A stretch of DNA of 64,000 nucleotides from positions 1,302,001 to 1,366,000 of the forward strand of contig JAOVFP010000013.1 of assembly GCA_025738555.1 (NCBI GenBank), given 5' to 3'. Positions 1 to 11,951 of the stretch are shown piece after piece (positions within the stretch are counted from its first letter, which is position 1; each line of letters begins with the position of its first letter). A model generated the notes under the pieces. That model worked only from the letters and a program-made list of their open reading frames with translations, made no database searches and was not told the DNA's origin. The DNA is from Cyathus striatus (Eukaryota > Basidiomycota > Agaricomycetes > Agaricales > Nidulariaceae). The position numbers and the translations under genes were made by a program.

Positions 1-870
1 TGATGTACGATATATTAGAATGGAGCTATACTCTCAAATGGCGATGGTGTTTGTTATAAGCCCGCGCAGTGCGACTGATATACTAAGTACATCGGAAAAG
101 ATGTCAGAAAATTTACTTGTTTATGTACATATGGCGTTTACGAGCTACTTATACATGTACATTTCAAAGCACGTTCTTACGTTGAGTAAGTGTGCAGAAT
201 TTCTGCCTGCATAGTGGTGTAATCGACATAATTCATGCAAGTACTTATTAAACAAGTTCCGTGGTTTTGCGATTCACTACTTCATAAGTTCATATGTATA
301 TAATTGACGCTCGAACGCTGAAGTACGCGCCGCTGATTTGCCCGGTGACGCCAGTCCGTCACACCCAACTCGGACCAAATTCTCCCCAACGCCTCACGAA
401 ATACGAGAGATCCCATTGAGATCCCAAGCACTCGGATATGAATACACGAAGCCTTAGGCTGTGACGGCGGAACTTACTCCAAACTTACTCACGAGTTGGG
501 GATTTCGATTGGATTTCAATCTAACTACAGACTGAAGTGAAATGCTAGATATAAAGAAACAAAGTGTTATCGATTCATCTGCGAGCTCTTGTTTGTACTC
601 TGTGTAAAGACGAACCGTAAAGGCAGGAGTTGGTGGTGGTGGGAGACGGTGGGAGTGGGACAGGGCGAGGTGGGAGGTGAGCTGAGGTGGCCGGTGGTTG
701 AGGTTGGGGATGTGAGTTGGGGCTGGATAACGTGGCTTCGACGACAGAGGTTAGGCGTTGTGGTCGTGATACAGCGAAGGTAGAGGGGAGGGGAGACATT
801 GAGGGGAAAGAGGGAGGGGAGAGCACAGCGCTGCTACTTCGAATTCACGCTAAGCTCCTCGCCTAGAGAG
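1..870. other. Gene-poor left edge
   Basis: I see no convincing gene here. Open frames are short and lack family resemblance or closing splice phases. From about 600 the sequence becomes G-rich on the plus strand and grades into the purine-rich repeat block that follows. Confidence 0.5.
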
Positions 871-899
871 GGGGAGGAGGAGGAGTAGAGGAGGAAGGG

Positions 900-1600
900 C
901 AGTGAACGAGACGGTGATACCTGTCACTTGCGAGACGAAACTGGAGGAGAGTGAGGGAGATGACGGGGATGAGACAGCGTACGTCGTTCGCGAGACAAGG
1001 GAACGCTGAGGAGGCGGAGGGAGGGCAGGGGACGAGACAAGACAAGACGAAGCAAGGGAGGAGAGGGGGGAAGGAGAGGCGAGGAGAGAGGAGAGAGCCT
1101 GTGGAGCGAGACAGGGGAGGGATGGGACCATTGGGACGTGTTTGCAAGACGAAGGGAGGGAAGGGGAGAGATAGAGAGAAGACGAGGAGGGAGGGAAGGA
1201 GAGGAGAGGAAGGACGTCGAAATGGCGTATGTCATTCGTCGTCGTGACGTTGCTACCCTGAAGCTACGCTCGTCGGTTGCAAGGCGAGAGGTAGGAGGTG
1301 GGGATGGACGATGGGGCGGCAGTGTGGCACTACTACTCGTCACTTGCGGAACGAGACCAGTGGAGAGGAAGAGAGGGAGACGACGGGGACGAGACAGCGC
1401 TCGTCATTTGCAAGACGAGGGAGAAAAGGAGGGCAAGGAGGGCAAGGAAGAGGGGAGGCAGGGGATAAGATAACAGTGAACACTGCTCGTCACTTGTAAG
1501 ACGAGGCACAGAGGAGAGGGAGGGAGAAAGCAGACGGCACTCAAGACCTTGCAAGACGTACGGGGAGCACTCGTCGCTTGAAAGACGGGAAGAGGGAGGA
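900..1600. repeat. Purine-rich minisatellite carrying a recurring hairpin motif
   Basis: A diverged repeat block in which a short inverted motif of the form CTCGTC-acttgcaa-GACGAG recurs between long GA-rich spacers. Recognisable copies lie near 920-940, 979-1000, 1132-1155, 1266-1291, 1336-1358, 1399-1422, 1482-1506 and 1566-1590. The six-base arms are complementary in the best copies (1399-1422, 1482-1506) and decayed in others. Spacers are almost pure purine on the plus strand. Long open frames on both strands here are composition artefacts, since they translate to low-complexity Arg/Glu/Gly or Ser/Pro/Leu. Confidence 0.6.
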
Positions 1601-1639
1601 CTGGAGGGAGGGGGAGCCCGGAGAGTGGGCCAAGGCCTG

Positions 1640-2776
1640 TTTCTGAGTTTGAAATATTGAAAAAGTAGCAAAAAATGCTAAACTTTGGCGAAACCCATTC
1701 GAACTCGCTACTCTCAGTGTCACAAAAATCCGAATCACATTGTAAGGCCTTAAGCCTTAAATCTCAACACCATACATTATAATGTTATTGAAAGGCATAA
1801 TATAAACGATTCTAAGCCTATCATATGCCGTTATAAGACACGGGTGTCCCTGCAATAAGTTTCAAGGCTGTGGGACTTCATTAAATGAAAGTTAGGGCAT
1901 TCGTAAGATTAATCTTGAATTCCAAGGTGGCCGTAGTATTATTTAGTTCTTAAAACTACTTGTAGTTCATCCGAAAAAAAGAGTATTGAGTATAACTGTT
2001 TAACAGCCATTAGATATATTGAGCCAGGTACACTTGTACTTAACTCACTAGTTACAGTAAAATCATGACATATCGCAGTGGTAAAATATATAGTAAAATA
2101 AATACCTCTCGGCTCACATGCTCTGCGACGGAGCTCGGGACTACAACAGAGTGAGTGGTGGAAGTCTACCGAGATGTAGACAAGTCTGGATTGGTCTGGA
2201 AAGAACACCAGAGCTGGTTCCGGAACTTGGAAACCCCCCTACCGAAACACTGCAAGATCCGATGTGATGACTAAAACATCTGCCTGCGATGTATAAAAGG
2301 GCACTGACTTTCTCGTTTACACGCAAGGTAAGTGAGGCTGTGGATAACCTAAAGGTAAGTGAAATGGCATGGTAAGTGACATAGGTATTAAAGTACTGAA
2401 GGCTTAAGTAACGATGAGCAGTATTTGTAGTATAAAGATTTGTATGTGTTTTCTAGTCAAATATCAATCTATTTATTAGAATCCTCGCAGCTTGTGCTTC
2501 ATGGAAAAAAATAAAGAAATAAATTTGCCTTTTATTCGAGCAGTCTTACACACGTTACAAGCAATTGTAGCGAATGAATGTATTGTAAGACTCGGCAGAG
2601 AGCCTTATAAATCATTAGCAGCATTGTGCTGTTTATATCGTGTTTTAAGGCTCTCCGCCATGCCTTTCAAGACTGTTTAAGGATTCGTGTTCAACAATTT
2701 ACCTTACATGGTAGCCACTGCCTTAAGGCATTACAATGCACCGTAATTTATTGTATGGCAAACTTAACTTTTGTGA
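1640..2776. other. Intergenic, no supported gene
   Basis: Moderately AT-rich with no gene I can support. A TATA-like GTATAAAAGG lies near 2290 and is followed by three close copies of a GGTAAGTGA-like string near 2326-2380, which resemble 5' splice sites. No exon attached to them could be recognised. Confidence 0.4.
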
Positions 2777-2842
2777 CATTCTGTCTGGGAGTCGAACCCA
2801 GCTTTCACGCAGTAAGCTTACTAACCGATACGCTAACAGAGA
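2777..2842 (-). pseudogene. tRNA-Asp-derived pseudogene
   Basis: The minus strand repeats the T arm (GGGTTCGACTCCC) and the 5' acceptor TCTCTGT of the intact tRNA-Asp at 3213-3306, together with its D-arm start. The anticodon arm has been replaced by a short palindromic AGTAAGCTTACT and no GTC loop remains. The 3' acceptor strand ACAGAAT no longer pairs fully with TCTCTGT. It is therefore a dead copy lying about 370 bp from its functional relative. Confidence 0.7.
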
Positions 2843-3212
2843 TTCAATATTCAACATTCGAAACTACTTATACTGACACGCTGGAATTGTTAGGTTATTA
2901 AGATTAAGCCGAGAGATTTTGCTTCACCGTAGTCAGTAAGTTGGTGTACGGTGTCTGTTGGGGAGTGACGTGATGTGGATCTTTTCTAGGGTGATTTCTT
3001 GATTGGTATATGGTTAAAACGCGAATGGGTTCACTTCTTATTTCTTTCTTATATATTATGTTTTAACTAATACTTAGTACTTAATATTTAATGCTTATGT
3101 GCTTTTGTGGTTAACATTTGTTTTGAATACTTGGTGGTTCTTGACGTGTTGTCAGGTGGGGATTATTTTTGCGTTTGAAATATTGAAAAAACATCGAGAA
3201 TCCCATACGATA

Positions 3213-3306
3213 CTCTCTGTCTGGGAGTCGAACCCAGCTTTCGCGCGGTTCCATTTATCACAGCTTCCATGACAAGCGCGTGTACTAACCGATATACTAA
3301 CAGAGA
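3213..3306 (-). tRNA. tRNA-Asp (GTC) with a 22-nt intron
   Basis: The minus strand folds as a full cloverleaf. The acceptor TCTCTGT pairs with ACAGAGA, followed by discriminator G. The D arm contains GGTTAGTA, the anticodon stem is CGCGC/GCGCG, and the T arm is CTGGG-TTCGACT-CCCAG. The anticodon loop reads TT-GTC-A and is interrupted after position 37 by an intron at 3248-3269, the canonical place for eukaryotic tRNA introns. A run of six T on the transcribed strand just downstream (about 3186-3191) would serve as the Pol III terminator. The A and B box promoters are internal. Confidence 0.9.
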
Positions 3307-3819
3307 TTTTTGTTGTTGATGTCTTTCCTATTACATTACAACTTGAAAGTTACGGATTCCTCGTAGTTGGAAGGGATGCAACGAGAAGGAGGCGGATAAT
3401 GTCTTTGCACAATTCCATGAGGCGATGAACTTGGTTCTGTGATAGATGTCGATGAACACTTGTAATACGCGTGACCGACCGCACTATGTCATGACGGTAG
3501 CTCGGAACTTGCGGTTTTCCGGTGCCTCCGACCGCATGAGTCGCCAGCACCATCTACAAGCCCACACTATGTCTAGAGCCCTCGAAGACATTTCTATGTG
3601 CTAGACCTTGATAACATCTCGACAAGTAGAAAACGTTTGCAGATAGAGGCTCTCTTATCCTGAAATATGTATGACTGTGTATTGATGCGATAACTCTCTG
3701 CTATCTTACCAACCTACACACTATCCTTCACAAATCGGTGAGTGTGTCACTCATCAGCGTAATATATAGGTTCGCCTATGCAGCAAGTTACATTGGCCCG
3801 GTTCTCTGCACTAATAAAG
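3307..3819. other. Intergenic, no supported gene
   Basis: About 500 bp between the tRNA-Asp and the cupin gene. I see no coding signal or structured element that I can defend. Confidence 0.4.
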
Positions 3820-4472
3820 TTAAAGCTTTAATCCTACATTACCCAATTCCGTTCCATTGATCGTAACTGGGTTGGCGCCTACATTGACGCAATTGGTCAA
3901 CAAAATCTAAAGCTTCTTCAGACAAACATGGACCTACCTAGCATGACGAAGTAAATCCGTGTCCATTCATTACTCTCGTTAATCCACTTATGGATAGTGC
4001 TTCGTTGGCAGATGACATCCCCTTCGTTTAGCGTCGTTCTCTTCCCATCATCAAGTTCGAGAACGATTGAGCCTTTGGCAATAATCCCATAGTCTAATGT
4101 GACCGTACGGTGGAATGGCTATAGGTATGTAAGTCGGGCCTCGAGCAAATAGTATTGTTCACGAATCCCACGTACTGAGACAGATCCAGGTGCGTAGTCG
4201 GCGCATCGAAAGGTTGATCCCTCCGGACTCAAAAAACTGAGGTCTGTCCTAGCCTCGTCCACAAACGACCCAGTTGTTATTTCGCTGTCGACCGACGCAG
4301 GAACTGTCTTCGTTCGATAGAAGTCATGGAATGAGTTTTGGCTAATGCCAGGCGCGATTAATCTTGGGGTAGTCGTCTCATCCACGATGAAAGTAGACTT
4401 TCCATCAGCCTTGTGACCAGTAACCACACGGCGGATGCTGGGCAAAGTCGATGGGTTGGTGCTTGAGGACAT
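3820..4472 (-). CDS. Small single-domain cupin protein
   Basis: Spliced minus-strand gene starting at 4472 with introns at 4119-4175 and 3879-3937; both splice junctions restore the frame. Exon 1 contains VVTGHKADGKSTFIVDE, followed by a SFHDFYRT segment and an FRCADYAPGS strand. Exon 2 contains the conserved cupin core: PFHRTVTLDYGII, then LELDDGKRTTLNEGDVICQR and STIHKWINESNE. These match the two cupin histidine/glycine motifs (DYGI..G.I.LELDDG and GDV..QR.T.H.W.N) seen in fungal proteins of roughly 180 residues. Such proteins lack a signal peptide and are probably cytosolic. The substrate is unknown; fungal relatives are often annotated only as cupin_2 proteins. The short third exon gives an ANPVTINGTE tail. 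Confidence 0.8.
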
Positions 4473-5690
4473 GATTTTAATGAGTAAGAGTTAAACAGAT
4501 GTTTAGTGAAATGTAGTAGAGGATGTATGTAAGAGCAGAGAAAAACTAGTGTGTGGTGAGATAAAGCAAGATCAGGACGAGTTTAAATAGTTCGTATCGG
4601 ATAACCTCCCGCAAATATGATCTCGGGTATAATTAGCAGCACTGGTATCTATTGGTATCTAGGGGACGAACAGTTAGATATTGTTACAAAGACAAAGATC
4701 CTAATGCAAATGATGGATAAAGCTGAAACTATTGACATACTATAGATAGCGTGATGTGCCCACCAATCACGTATTCGTAACATCCAATTGGATTGATTGC
4801 AACCAAATAGATGGCAGGACCCACATCCGTTGTACCGACCGAGTGACACTCCGCATCGACTCCACATCCGTCGTACCGAATGGGCGACAGTAGTAAAAAT
4901 GGTGACATAAGAATCTTATGAGAAAATGGATGTAAAACAATAAGTTATAATAGTATTTTGCCTAAGATTGCAGCCTTTTGAAGTGGCGGTGTAACTAGAC
5001 GCCCCGGCCTCGAGGAATTCTAATACTATCGCAATGACTACGAGATTACTGCTTACTTGCTGTTTCCATCCTCCAAATACTTACACCGTGACCATACAAG
5101 ATCTTCCCTACGATATCTGGCTTGAAGTTGGCAAGCACATGTCTAGAAACTTACTGCACCGAATTATATCGGCTATTGGTCAGTTACGGCGGTAGACGCG
5201 TAGACGCGTGTAGCCACGTGATTAAGTACGTAATGCATGTTTCCAGACGCCAGATCACTGCATCCGTCTGCAGACCTTCTTTTACGACCTCAGGATAGGC
5301 TTAATGCTGGATAGACGTGCCAGCGGCTTGCACTATTCCTTTGACTGAAGGAACTTTCAATGTTCAAGCCTCTTCATGATGGAGCAAGGGGCATCGTGAA
5401 GATGATGTTCTTCACATCGCTCATTGCAATTCATTGAGTGGTGGGCGCTGCAGATATTAAACACAAAAGTGCGTTGGTTTAGTCCTCTTCCAAGCCTGGT
5501 CGTGAACTCAATCCTCATCGATTATCAGTAGATGCGCATCCTGACTCCTACCTTCCAATCTTACACCTACCTCCTACACAGATACGTACTTCAACTGAAT
5601 ACTAGAACGCCAATCGGCAATTTGTGATCTGCAAGACCGTGTTTCCTTCCTCCATACTCTCAGAGTCAGTAAAGCTGAAGTGCAAAACGC
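4473..5690. other. Intergenic, no supported gene
   Basis: No convincing coding region. The first part (4473-4620) is the likely promoter of the divergently leaving cupin gene. Confidence 0.4.
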
Positions 5691-5699
5691 TCGTCATCG

Positions 5700-6245
5700 T
5701 GCTAGAGACAGCGATATACATATCCGATATCGCGAATATTCGCATGTAGTACTCCTGCTCTTGAGGGTACGTTCTGAGGTTGTCCGAAGGCTGGTGGGGC
5801 AGTGGGAGGCTCTGGGGATACGAATAGTCCGAGGGAGTCGGTCGAGAGTGCGGTGTTGAATGCGGTGGGTGGCGAAGCTGGGTATGATGCTTTAGCGGAG
5901 AAGAAGTTTTGTATGTCATTTCTCTCTCCTGCTTAGCTTGCGGGCTGATATGTTTGTTGTTTCGCGTGGTCTATTTTGAGGAATATTCGCCTGATACATA
6001 TTGTAGAGCAGACTACGCCCAATCCTGAACGTACATTCTGAAGGTTGCTGCGCAGTGCGGCAAGAGGAGGGGAGGAGGGGGGGGTCGAGTAGTCCTAGGG
6101 AGTCGGTGGAGAGTGAAGCGTCGAGTGCGGTGGGTGGCGAACTGGGGTATGAGGCTTTAGTGGAGAAGAAGTTTCGTATTTCAAAGTTTCTTTCTCTCCT
6201 TAGCTTGCATATTGATATGTTTTTTGTTTCGCTTAGGTTGTGAAC
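5700..6245 (+). repeat. Two diverged tandem copies of a coding-like segment
   Basis: Two stretches (about 5763-5985 and 6030-6240) share the same order of motifs. Each has a GAGGTT/AAGGTT start, a run encoding SPRESVES, then AVGGE.GY.AL.EKKF, then a TTTCTCTC...TTAGCTTGC stretch and an ATTGATATGTTT-like end. Translation of the plus strand is conserved better than the intervening DNA, which suggests a duplicated exon or gene tail rather than noise. I do not recognise the family and found no start or complete frame, so it is treated as a relic. Confidence 0.5.
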
Positions 6246-6502
6246 TCATCAGTAGACTCAAAATAGACTCTCCTCCATACACATTCTACCTTCCAACCTT
6301 ACACGTACCTCTTATTCAACATTGCTCAATACATACTTCTACCGATTGAATACTTGAACTTCAATCTGAACCAAAATGTAAGCTATGATGAGACAAATTG
6401 TCATCTGTTTCGCTCCCTATCATCCTTCGTCTGAGTGCCTGCACCTTTAACCACTAATACACTAAATTTCAAGCTGATATATATAACTAATTGATCAAAC
6501 CT

Positions 6503-7383
6503 CTAACCAACTAAATCATTGCCCTCGTTGTTCATGATCCTCTCCTCCCATAATTCGACAGGCCCAAGTTGTGGTTTATTCATAACTTCAATTCTCGAGT
6601 CCAATCCCTTCCATCTCGCTTTGTAACTTTCGATTCGCGCAGCTGGCGTTCGACGCATCCCGGGAGTAACTTCAAGGAGTATCATAAGCGATTGAAGGCT
6701 TTTTGTGACGATCCCAATAATGCCTCTTAGGACCCATGTTACCAAGTTGGAACATACGTCGACGGTGAGCACAACGTGTGTGAGACATGGAAATGAATTG
6801 AGTACGGTGTCCAACGCGATCTCTTCTTCATCGAATAATTGTTCAATTTGTTCGAGGGAAAGCGTGATATACGTAATTGTCGTCATCTCCAACAGTAATT
6901 GATTTATTAATGCCAGAGTATCAATCCCGACGTCCAGAGATCGAAGTGGCAGACTGTCGATGAGCTCTAACATGTCCAGACCACCTAATGTTAAGCCCCA
7001 AACTCCGAGATGCTGAACACCAGAGCATGCTGAAAGAACGTCCATGATGAACTCGTCGGACACATTCAAGATAAAAAATATGTTTTTTACGTGCTGCTTG
7101 AAAAAGCTTCTGGGCTTGGAAGTTAGCGTGAAGGTGAATTTCTCTTCCTGCTCTGGCGCGGAATGTCGGCCCATAAATCCAAACTGGAGCGTTTTGTATA
7201 GGATTGGTTCTATGCTTTTGTGAGAGTTAGTGGTATAGAGATAACATTATGCGTGCGTGCTTACCTCGCCTGCGCATATTTGCAAACTGTTGCTAAATGG
7301 ATATCGGTAGGAACATAAGGATGGGTCTCAAATACTAATTGGAATATTTTGATCTCGACTTTGGGCGGAAAGTAGAACGACAT
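6503..7383 (-). CDS. F-box/LRR-like hypothetical protein
   Basis: Spliced gene with one intron at 7215-7264; exons of 119 and 712 nt join in frame to give 276 residues. The N-terminus (PPKVEIKIFQLVFE, then HLATVCKYAQASIEPILYKTL) matches the degenerate F-box-like opening common in Agaricomycetes, where a P.E...I..L helix is followed by L..VCK......EPILY.T. The rest is a leucine-patterned region (HLGVWGLTLGGLDML, LPLRSLDVGID, FPCLTHVVLTVD), consistent with leucine-rich repeats that would bind a substrate. By family the role would be substrate recognition for an SCF-type ubiquitin ligase, but the F-box itself is weak. These families are large and fast-evolving. No catalytic motif is visible. Confidence 0.65.
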
Positions 7384-8821
7384 CGGTAGTTGTGGCCTGA
7401 AAGCTGGTGCGGACGCTGTAGGTTGATGATTGTGGTATCCAAGTGCAATCTATGCTCTGATCTCTTTTATCGGATGGCACGGTGGTGTTTTAATGAATGC
7501 ACGTGTACCCGAACCGTTGGTTATTCGGATTCCCAAGTTAACTATTTCTATTCACGCACAAGCGCTCACTAATACTCAGTACTCAAGAGTACTGGTAACA
7601 CCGTTAAGACCGAATAAGTTAAGTATCTAATGACCAAACTTAAGTTCTAGCGTCCGCCGTCGTCTCATTTGTTAGTCCCCTTTCAAAGCCATCGGTCTTA
7701 AAGAGCTATTGTCATACGTGGATCAGTATAGGAATTACTTCTGGTTATATCGGTCTGGTGCTCTTTGAAACGATTCTTCTGCTACGTGAGTCGTGTCTTT
7801 AATACAAAATTTATAGAAAACCGTTGCCAACAAGAGAACAGTTTACGCATTATATAACAAGAATCGTAAAATTGGCTATTTTTAAGTAGCATTATTCACT
7901 TTTGACGTAGTGCGAACTCCATGCACATTGCGGTGTCATATCTCTGAACCCTATAGTGAGGGCCCTGCTGTTATATTCGGGTATGTATCTTCACTTATTA
8001 CTGCAATATAATGTGATTCATATATTCCAAATTTCTTCTCTTGTTAACACATGGAATTATATGGGGCCTGACGCTGAGAAAAGGAGTCTGGGAAATCAAC
8101 TACGCACTCCCTTAATTTAGATAGTAGGTAGCTTTCGCATGTGTTACACCTAGTGAGAGGATCGAAACGTAGGGAATATAAAGCCCAAGTTGAGCCACCA
8201 GAGCACTTTGGGAACGTTAGGACAGGAGTACGAAGGGGTCAGAGCGGTTCTCTCTGTTCTTGCATCAACATCAGCGGCGGGACACAAGTATTAATGTAAG
8301 CTTACATTTACTTCGGAATGTATAGTTATAGCACATATAAGGGCTTAGGTCCATACATAAAACTACAGCTGGATAGAGAAAGGATTTTTATGTCACTCTA
8401 CATAATGATGGCGGAGTCGTGCAGATTGGCGATGAATTAGGGGGACTGACGTGGACTACTGGTACCAACTAAGTTCTTGATTTGGGCTGAGTTGATACAT
8501 CCGCGAGTAGGGTGATGTCACATCCTCAAGTCTAAAATCTTAGTCGTCAGCCTTGGTTCATGTATTCCTCTAACGGAAGTCGTATTTAAGTTGTGAAGTA
8601 GTTAAAATAAATGGAACGCGTCTTAAGTGTCGATCAGTGGTATAAGTAGTAAGGCTGTTGTTCTATCACCATCATTATCGTACAGCTGCAATAAGGGTTT
8701 TATTGATCCTTTCTCATATTGTGAACCTTGGTAACTTTCCCTAGTCATGGATATCTGCATTCGATTGAAGTCCATAATTTAAGGGACGAATGGGAGTAAT
8801 AGCCTGTTTATTACCCCACCA
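7384..8821. other. Intergenic, no supported gene
   Basis: About 1.4 kb without a frame or motif that I can defend. It separates the F-box-like gene from the oxidosqualene cyclase and should contain promoters for both. Confidence 0.4.
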
Positions 8822-11544
8822 ATGCTATCCTCTCAGCCGATATTGACTACCAAGCTAGAAAACTGGAGGATAAAATATATCTCTGGAACAAGGAAGACGT
8901 GGGTGTACTTATCAAACGAAGATGAGATACAACAATGGCCACTTTCTGACGTCGACAAATTCAATTTATGTATTCCAATCGTATGTTCATTGTCTCCATT
9001 AAATCCAATCATGCACCGTTTACTCAGTAAATATTTCAGGAGGATCATATAAAGATGTTAAAACAGCCTACCACACCTCATGATGCTGCTGTTAATGCAT
9101 TCCGCTTATTGAGACGCGGTCAGGCACCAAATGGCGACTGGGTAGGATGTGGTACCTGGAGGTTGGGGGATGTGAGCACCTTACCTTCTATTTTGGCCCT
9201 TTAATAATATGTATGAACAGGGCACCAGGAGATGAATCCACCGTGTTTGGAACAGCATTGAATTATACGAGCCTTCGAATTTTGGGACTTGATCCCCACC
9301 ATCCAAAGATGAAGATGGCAAGAAACACATTGAAAGGATTAGGTACTCAATTTCACAGCCACACCGGATGGCATTTGAACTTGACATTGACACTACGCTT
9401 TAAAATACGTAGGAGGGGCACTCGGTGCATCTGCTTGGGGAAAATTCTGGCTCTGTGTGCTAAACGTTTACGATTGGGCTGGAGTGAATTCTATTCCTCC
9501 AGAATTATGGTATGTGGGCCGATACCTTTGCTACTTATAAATAGCTGATCGATGGTTTACAGGGCCCTTCCTGAGTGGCTCCCAGTGCACCCTAGTAAAT
9601 GGTATGTATTCGTACGGACATTCTATTGCTCTATGAGCTACCTCTTTCGTGTTCGCTTTAAAGCACCTATTACGGAACTCACTCTAGCTCTGCGCAAGGC
9701 AAGTAACCAGCTCATATATCATTATTTCTTTATTTAAATACCGTGAGCAGGAGCTCTACGTGGAAGACTACGATACAATTGATTGGACGTCATACCGGAA
9801 TTACATATCAAACGCGGACGAACATGTCCCAATTTCTCGCGCCATGAATGTGATCAATTTCTTCTTAAATGGGGTCCTCGAATCATGCCCGATACCATTG
9901 CTTAATCGATATGCGTTGAACACCGTTTACCAGCATGTTTGTTACGAAGTCGAGAACACTGGTTCCACTTGCATAGTATCTTGTTGCAGTGCACTGAACC
10001 TCATCGTTCGAGCGCATGCTGAAGGTGTTGATAGTCCTACCGTTCAAAAGCAGAAAGAAAGCGCAGAAGAATATCTATGGATGACTCCAGAAGGAATGCA
10101 TGTTACTATCAGTACTTCAATACCCGCATGGGCAGGTCCTTTTATTGGACATGCATTAGTCGAGACCGGATTGTCCGAACTGGAAGAGAACAAAGAATCA
10201 ATCATAAGACTTCTTAAACTACTTGCGGAGGAGCAAATGACTGAAAATACGAAACATTATCCTAAGGATTATCGCCAGATGAGGAAGGGTGGATGGTAAG
10301 CTCGTTATCTTAAGTTATAAAACTATTCAAACCTTTCCTTCCAAAGGGTATTCGGCACGAAGAACGAAAATGGTTATCTACTTGCTGATTGCACAGGAGA
10401 AGCTTTTGGAGTTATTTTGCGACTTTCACACATATTAAAGTAAGAAACAGTCCATATTTCAGTAAGTATACACAGAGTCACTCAAAGCCGTCGTTAGGCC
10501 GGAAGATCGGCTACCGGAGTGGCGACTTCGGATGACCGTAGATTTACTATTAGGAATGCAATCGAAAGATGGCGGTTTTCCATCATATGAAGCTGAACGC
10601 GGGGGTAACCTCCTGGAGCTGATTAATCCTACTCAAGAATTCGGTAAGTGATACTAACCTCCCCATCAGGAGTAATAAATTTACCTTATTCTGTCTAGAT
10701 GCCGTCATGGCTGAGTATTCCACCCCTGAAATTACGGCATCCGCAAGCACTTCACTTGCAGAATTTAATGAAAGATACACATACCGTGCGAATGATATTG
10801 AGCAAGTCGTATCGTGTTCCCCCGTTCCAATTTCGCACTAATATTTAGTTCAGGCGCTGTTTACAACGTGCGGTAGCCTATCTCCATGCTTCACAATTGC
10901 CTAGTGGGGGCTGGGCTGCTTCATGGGGAATCTGCTTGACCTATGGAACATTTTTTGCCCTTAGAGCGCTGTCGAGGTTAGCAAATGAAAATTATAATAA
11001 CAGCGAATGTGTCAAGAAGGCGTGTCACTTTTTATTGAGCCACCAACGAGACGACGGGGGCTGGGGCGAAAGTCGAAAGGTCAGCCACAATATCTTTGCC
11101 AAGATATTATGTTGCACAAAAACTGACATGCTTTATCTATAGGGGGTAAAATCAAATACGTACATTCAAGCTGAGAACGTGACTATGGCTCAGACAGCTT
11201 GGGCTACTATGGCATTGATCTATGCAAAGTATCCTGATAAGAATCCCATCGAACGAGCTGTTAAGAAAGTGATGAAAGAGCAGCAATCGGTTCGTATATC
11301 AGTTCATAGTGTATAATGTTGTTAACAAGGCTTTGTCGTATCTCCTTTTATCGAATAGGATGGGTCGTGGCCAGAAGAACCTCCAACAGGGTATGCCTTC
11401 AGAACATTTGCAATAAGGTACCCTCTATACCGGTGCGTTTAAAAACGACTTTATTGGGCTTTACGTCGTAATACCAGCTTTAGATTTATATTTCCTATAT
11501 GGATGTTAGGATTAGCGCATAAATATTTGAGTGGGAAGGATTGA
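8822..11544 (+). CDS. Divergent oxidosqualene (lanosterol-type) cyclase, possibly inactivated
   Basis: A multi-exon gene that follows the oxidosqualene cyclase (OSC) family from end to end. It starts [18 protein letters not shown], then [50 protein letters not shown], then the long exon at 9760-10299. It ends with [32 protein letters not shown] and [17 protein letters not shown]. Most junctions close in frame, including one GC-AG intron after CTGCGCAAG near 9700. Known OSCs convert 2,3-oxidosqualene to lanosterol or other triterpenes on the ER. Oddities: the catalytic DCTAE motif reads DCTGE; the MWCHCR-type motif reads KWYVFVR; the segment around 9140-9230 lacks the usual GGPMFL...GGWG..IEG block and does not stay in one frame; and the junction near 10440-10480 does not close. 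It could be a paralogue with changed chemistry or a recent pseudogene. Confidence 0.75.
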
Positions 11545-11951
11545 ATGAACCGAATATTTGCTGAATGTTCTTTAAGCTGCTTGTCGTGTTGTATGTTTGT
11601 AGATTTATTAGAATCACTATGTCTCGAAAAGATATTTCGATGAACTGGAAAGCTGTATCTCCTTGCTTCTAATGTTTGAGTCCACATTTTTGAGTTGCTT
11701 AGCCGCCGGCCCGCCGCCAACGTTTATTGAGGTAACCAAACCTTTGCCTCAACTTTGCCGTCGGCACATGCATAACGCCGAACGGACACAAAGCGGACAA
11801 GCAACCGAAAATAACCACGCTGAGTTTGATTCTCCCACGGCCTGTCAGCGTCTAACTACCTCATGTACCAAAAGAAGTCGGTAATTTGTGTTATCATACC
11901 TTCCATCTTCTCTATCTTCATGATCGTTTCTCTCTTTAGAACATCATCCCA
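11545..11951. other. Intergenic between cyclase and SET gene
   Basis: About 400 bp holding the 3' end of the cyclase transcript and the promoter of the SET gene. No motif is strong enough to name. Confidence 0.4.

Noticed and set aside
575..1671. Several overlapping ORFs of 60-140 residues on both strands
   Set aside because: Low-complexity translations from purine-rich DNA; no domain, splice signals or conserved pattern.
2325..2385. Three GGTAAGTGA-like 5' splice-site strings behind a TATA-like box
   Set aside because: No exon with coding potential precedes or follows; probably a chance short repeat.
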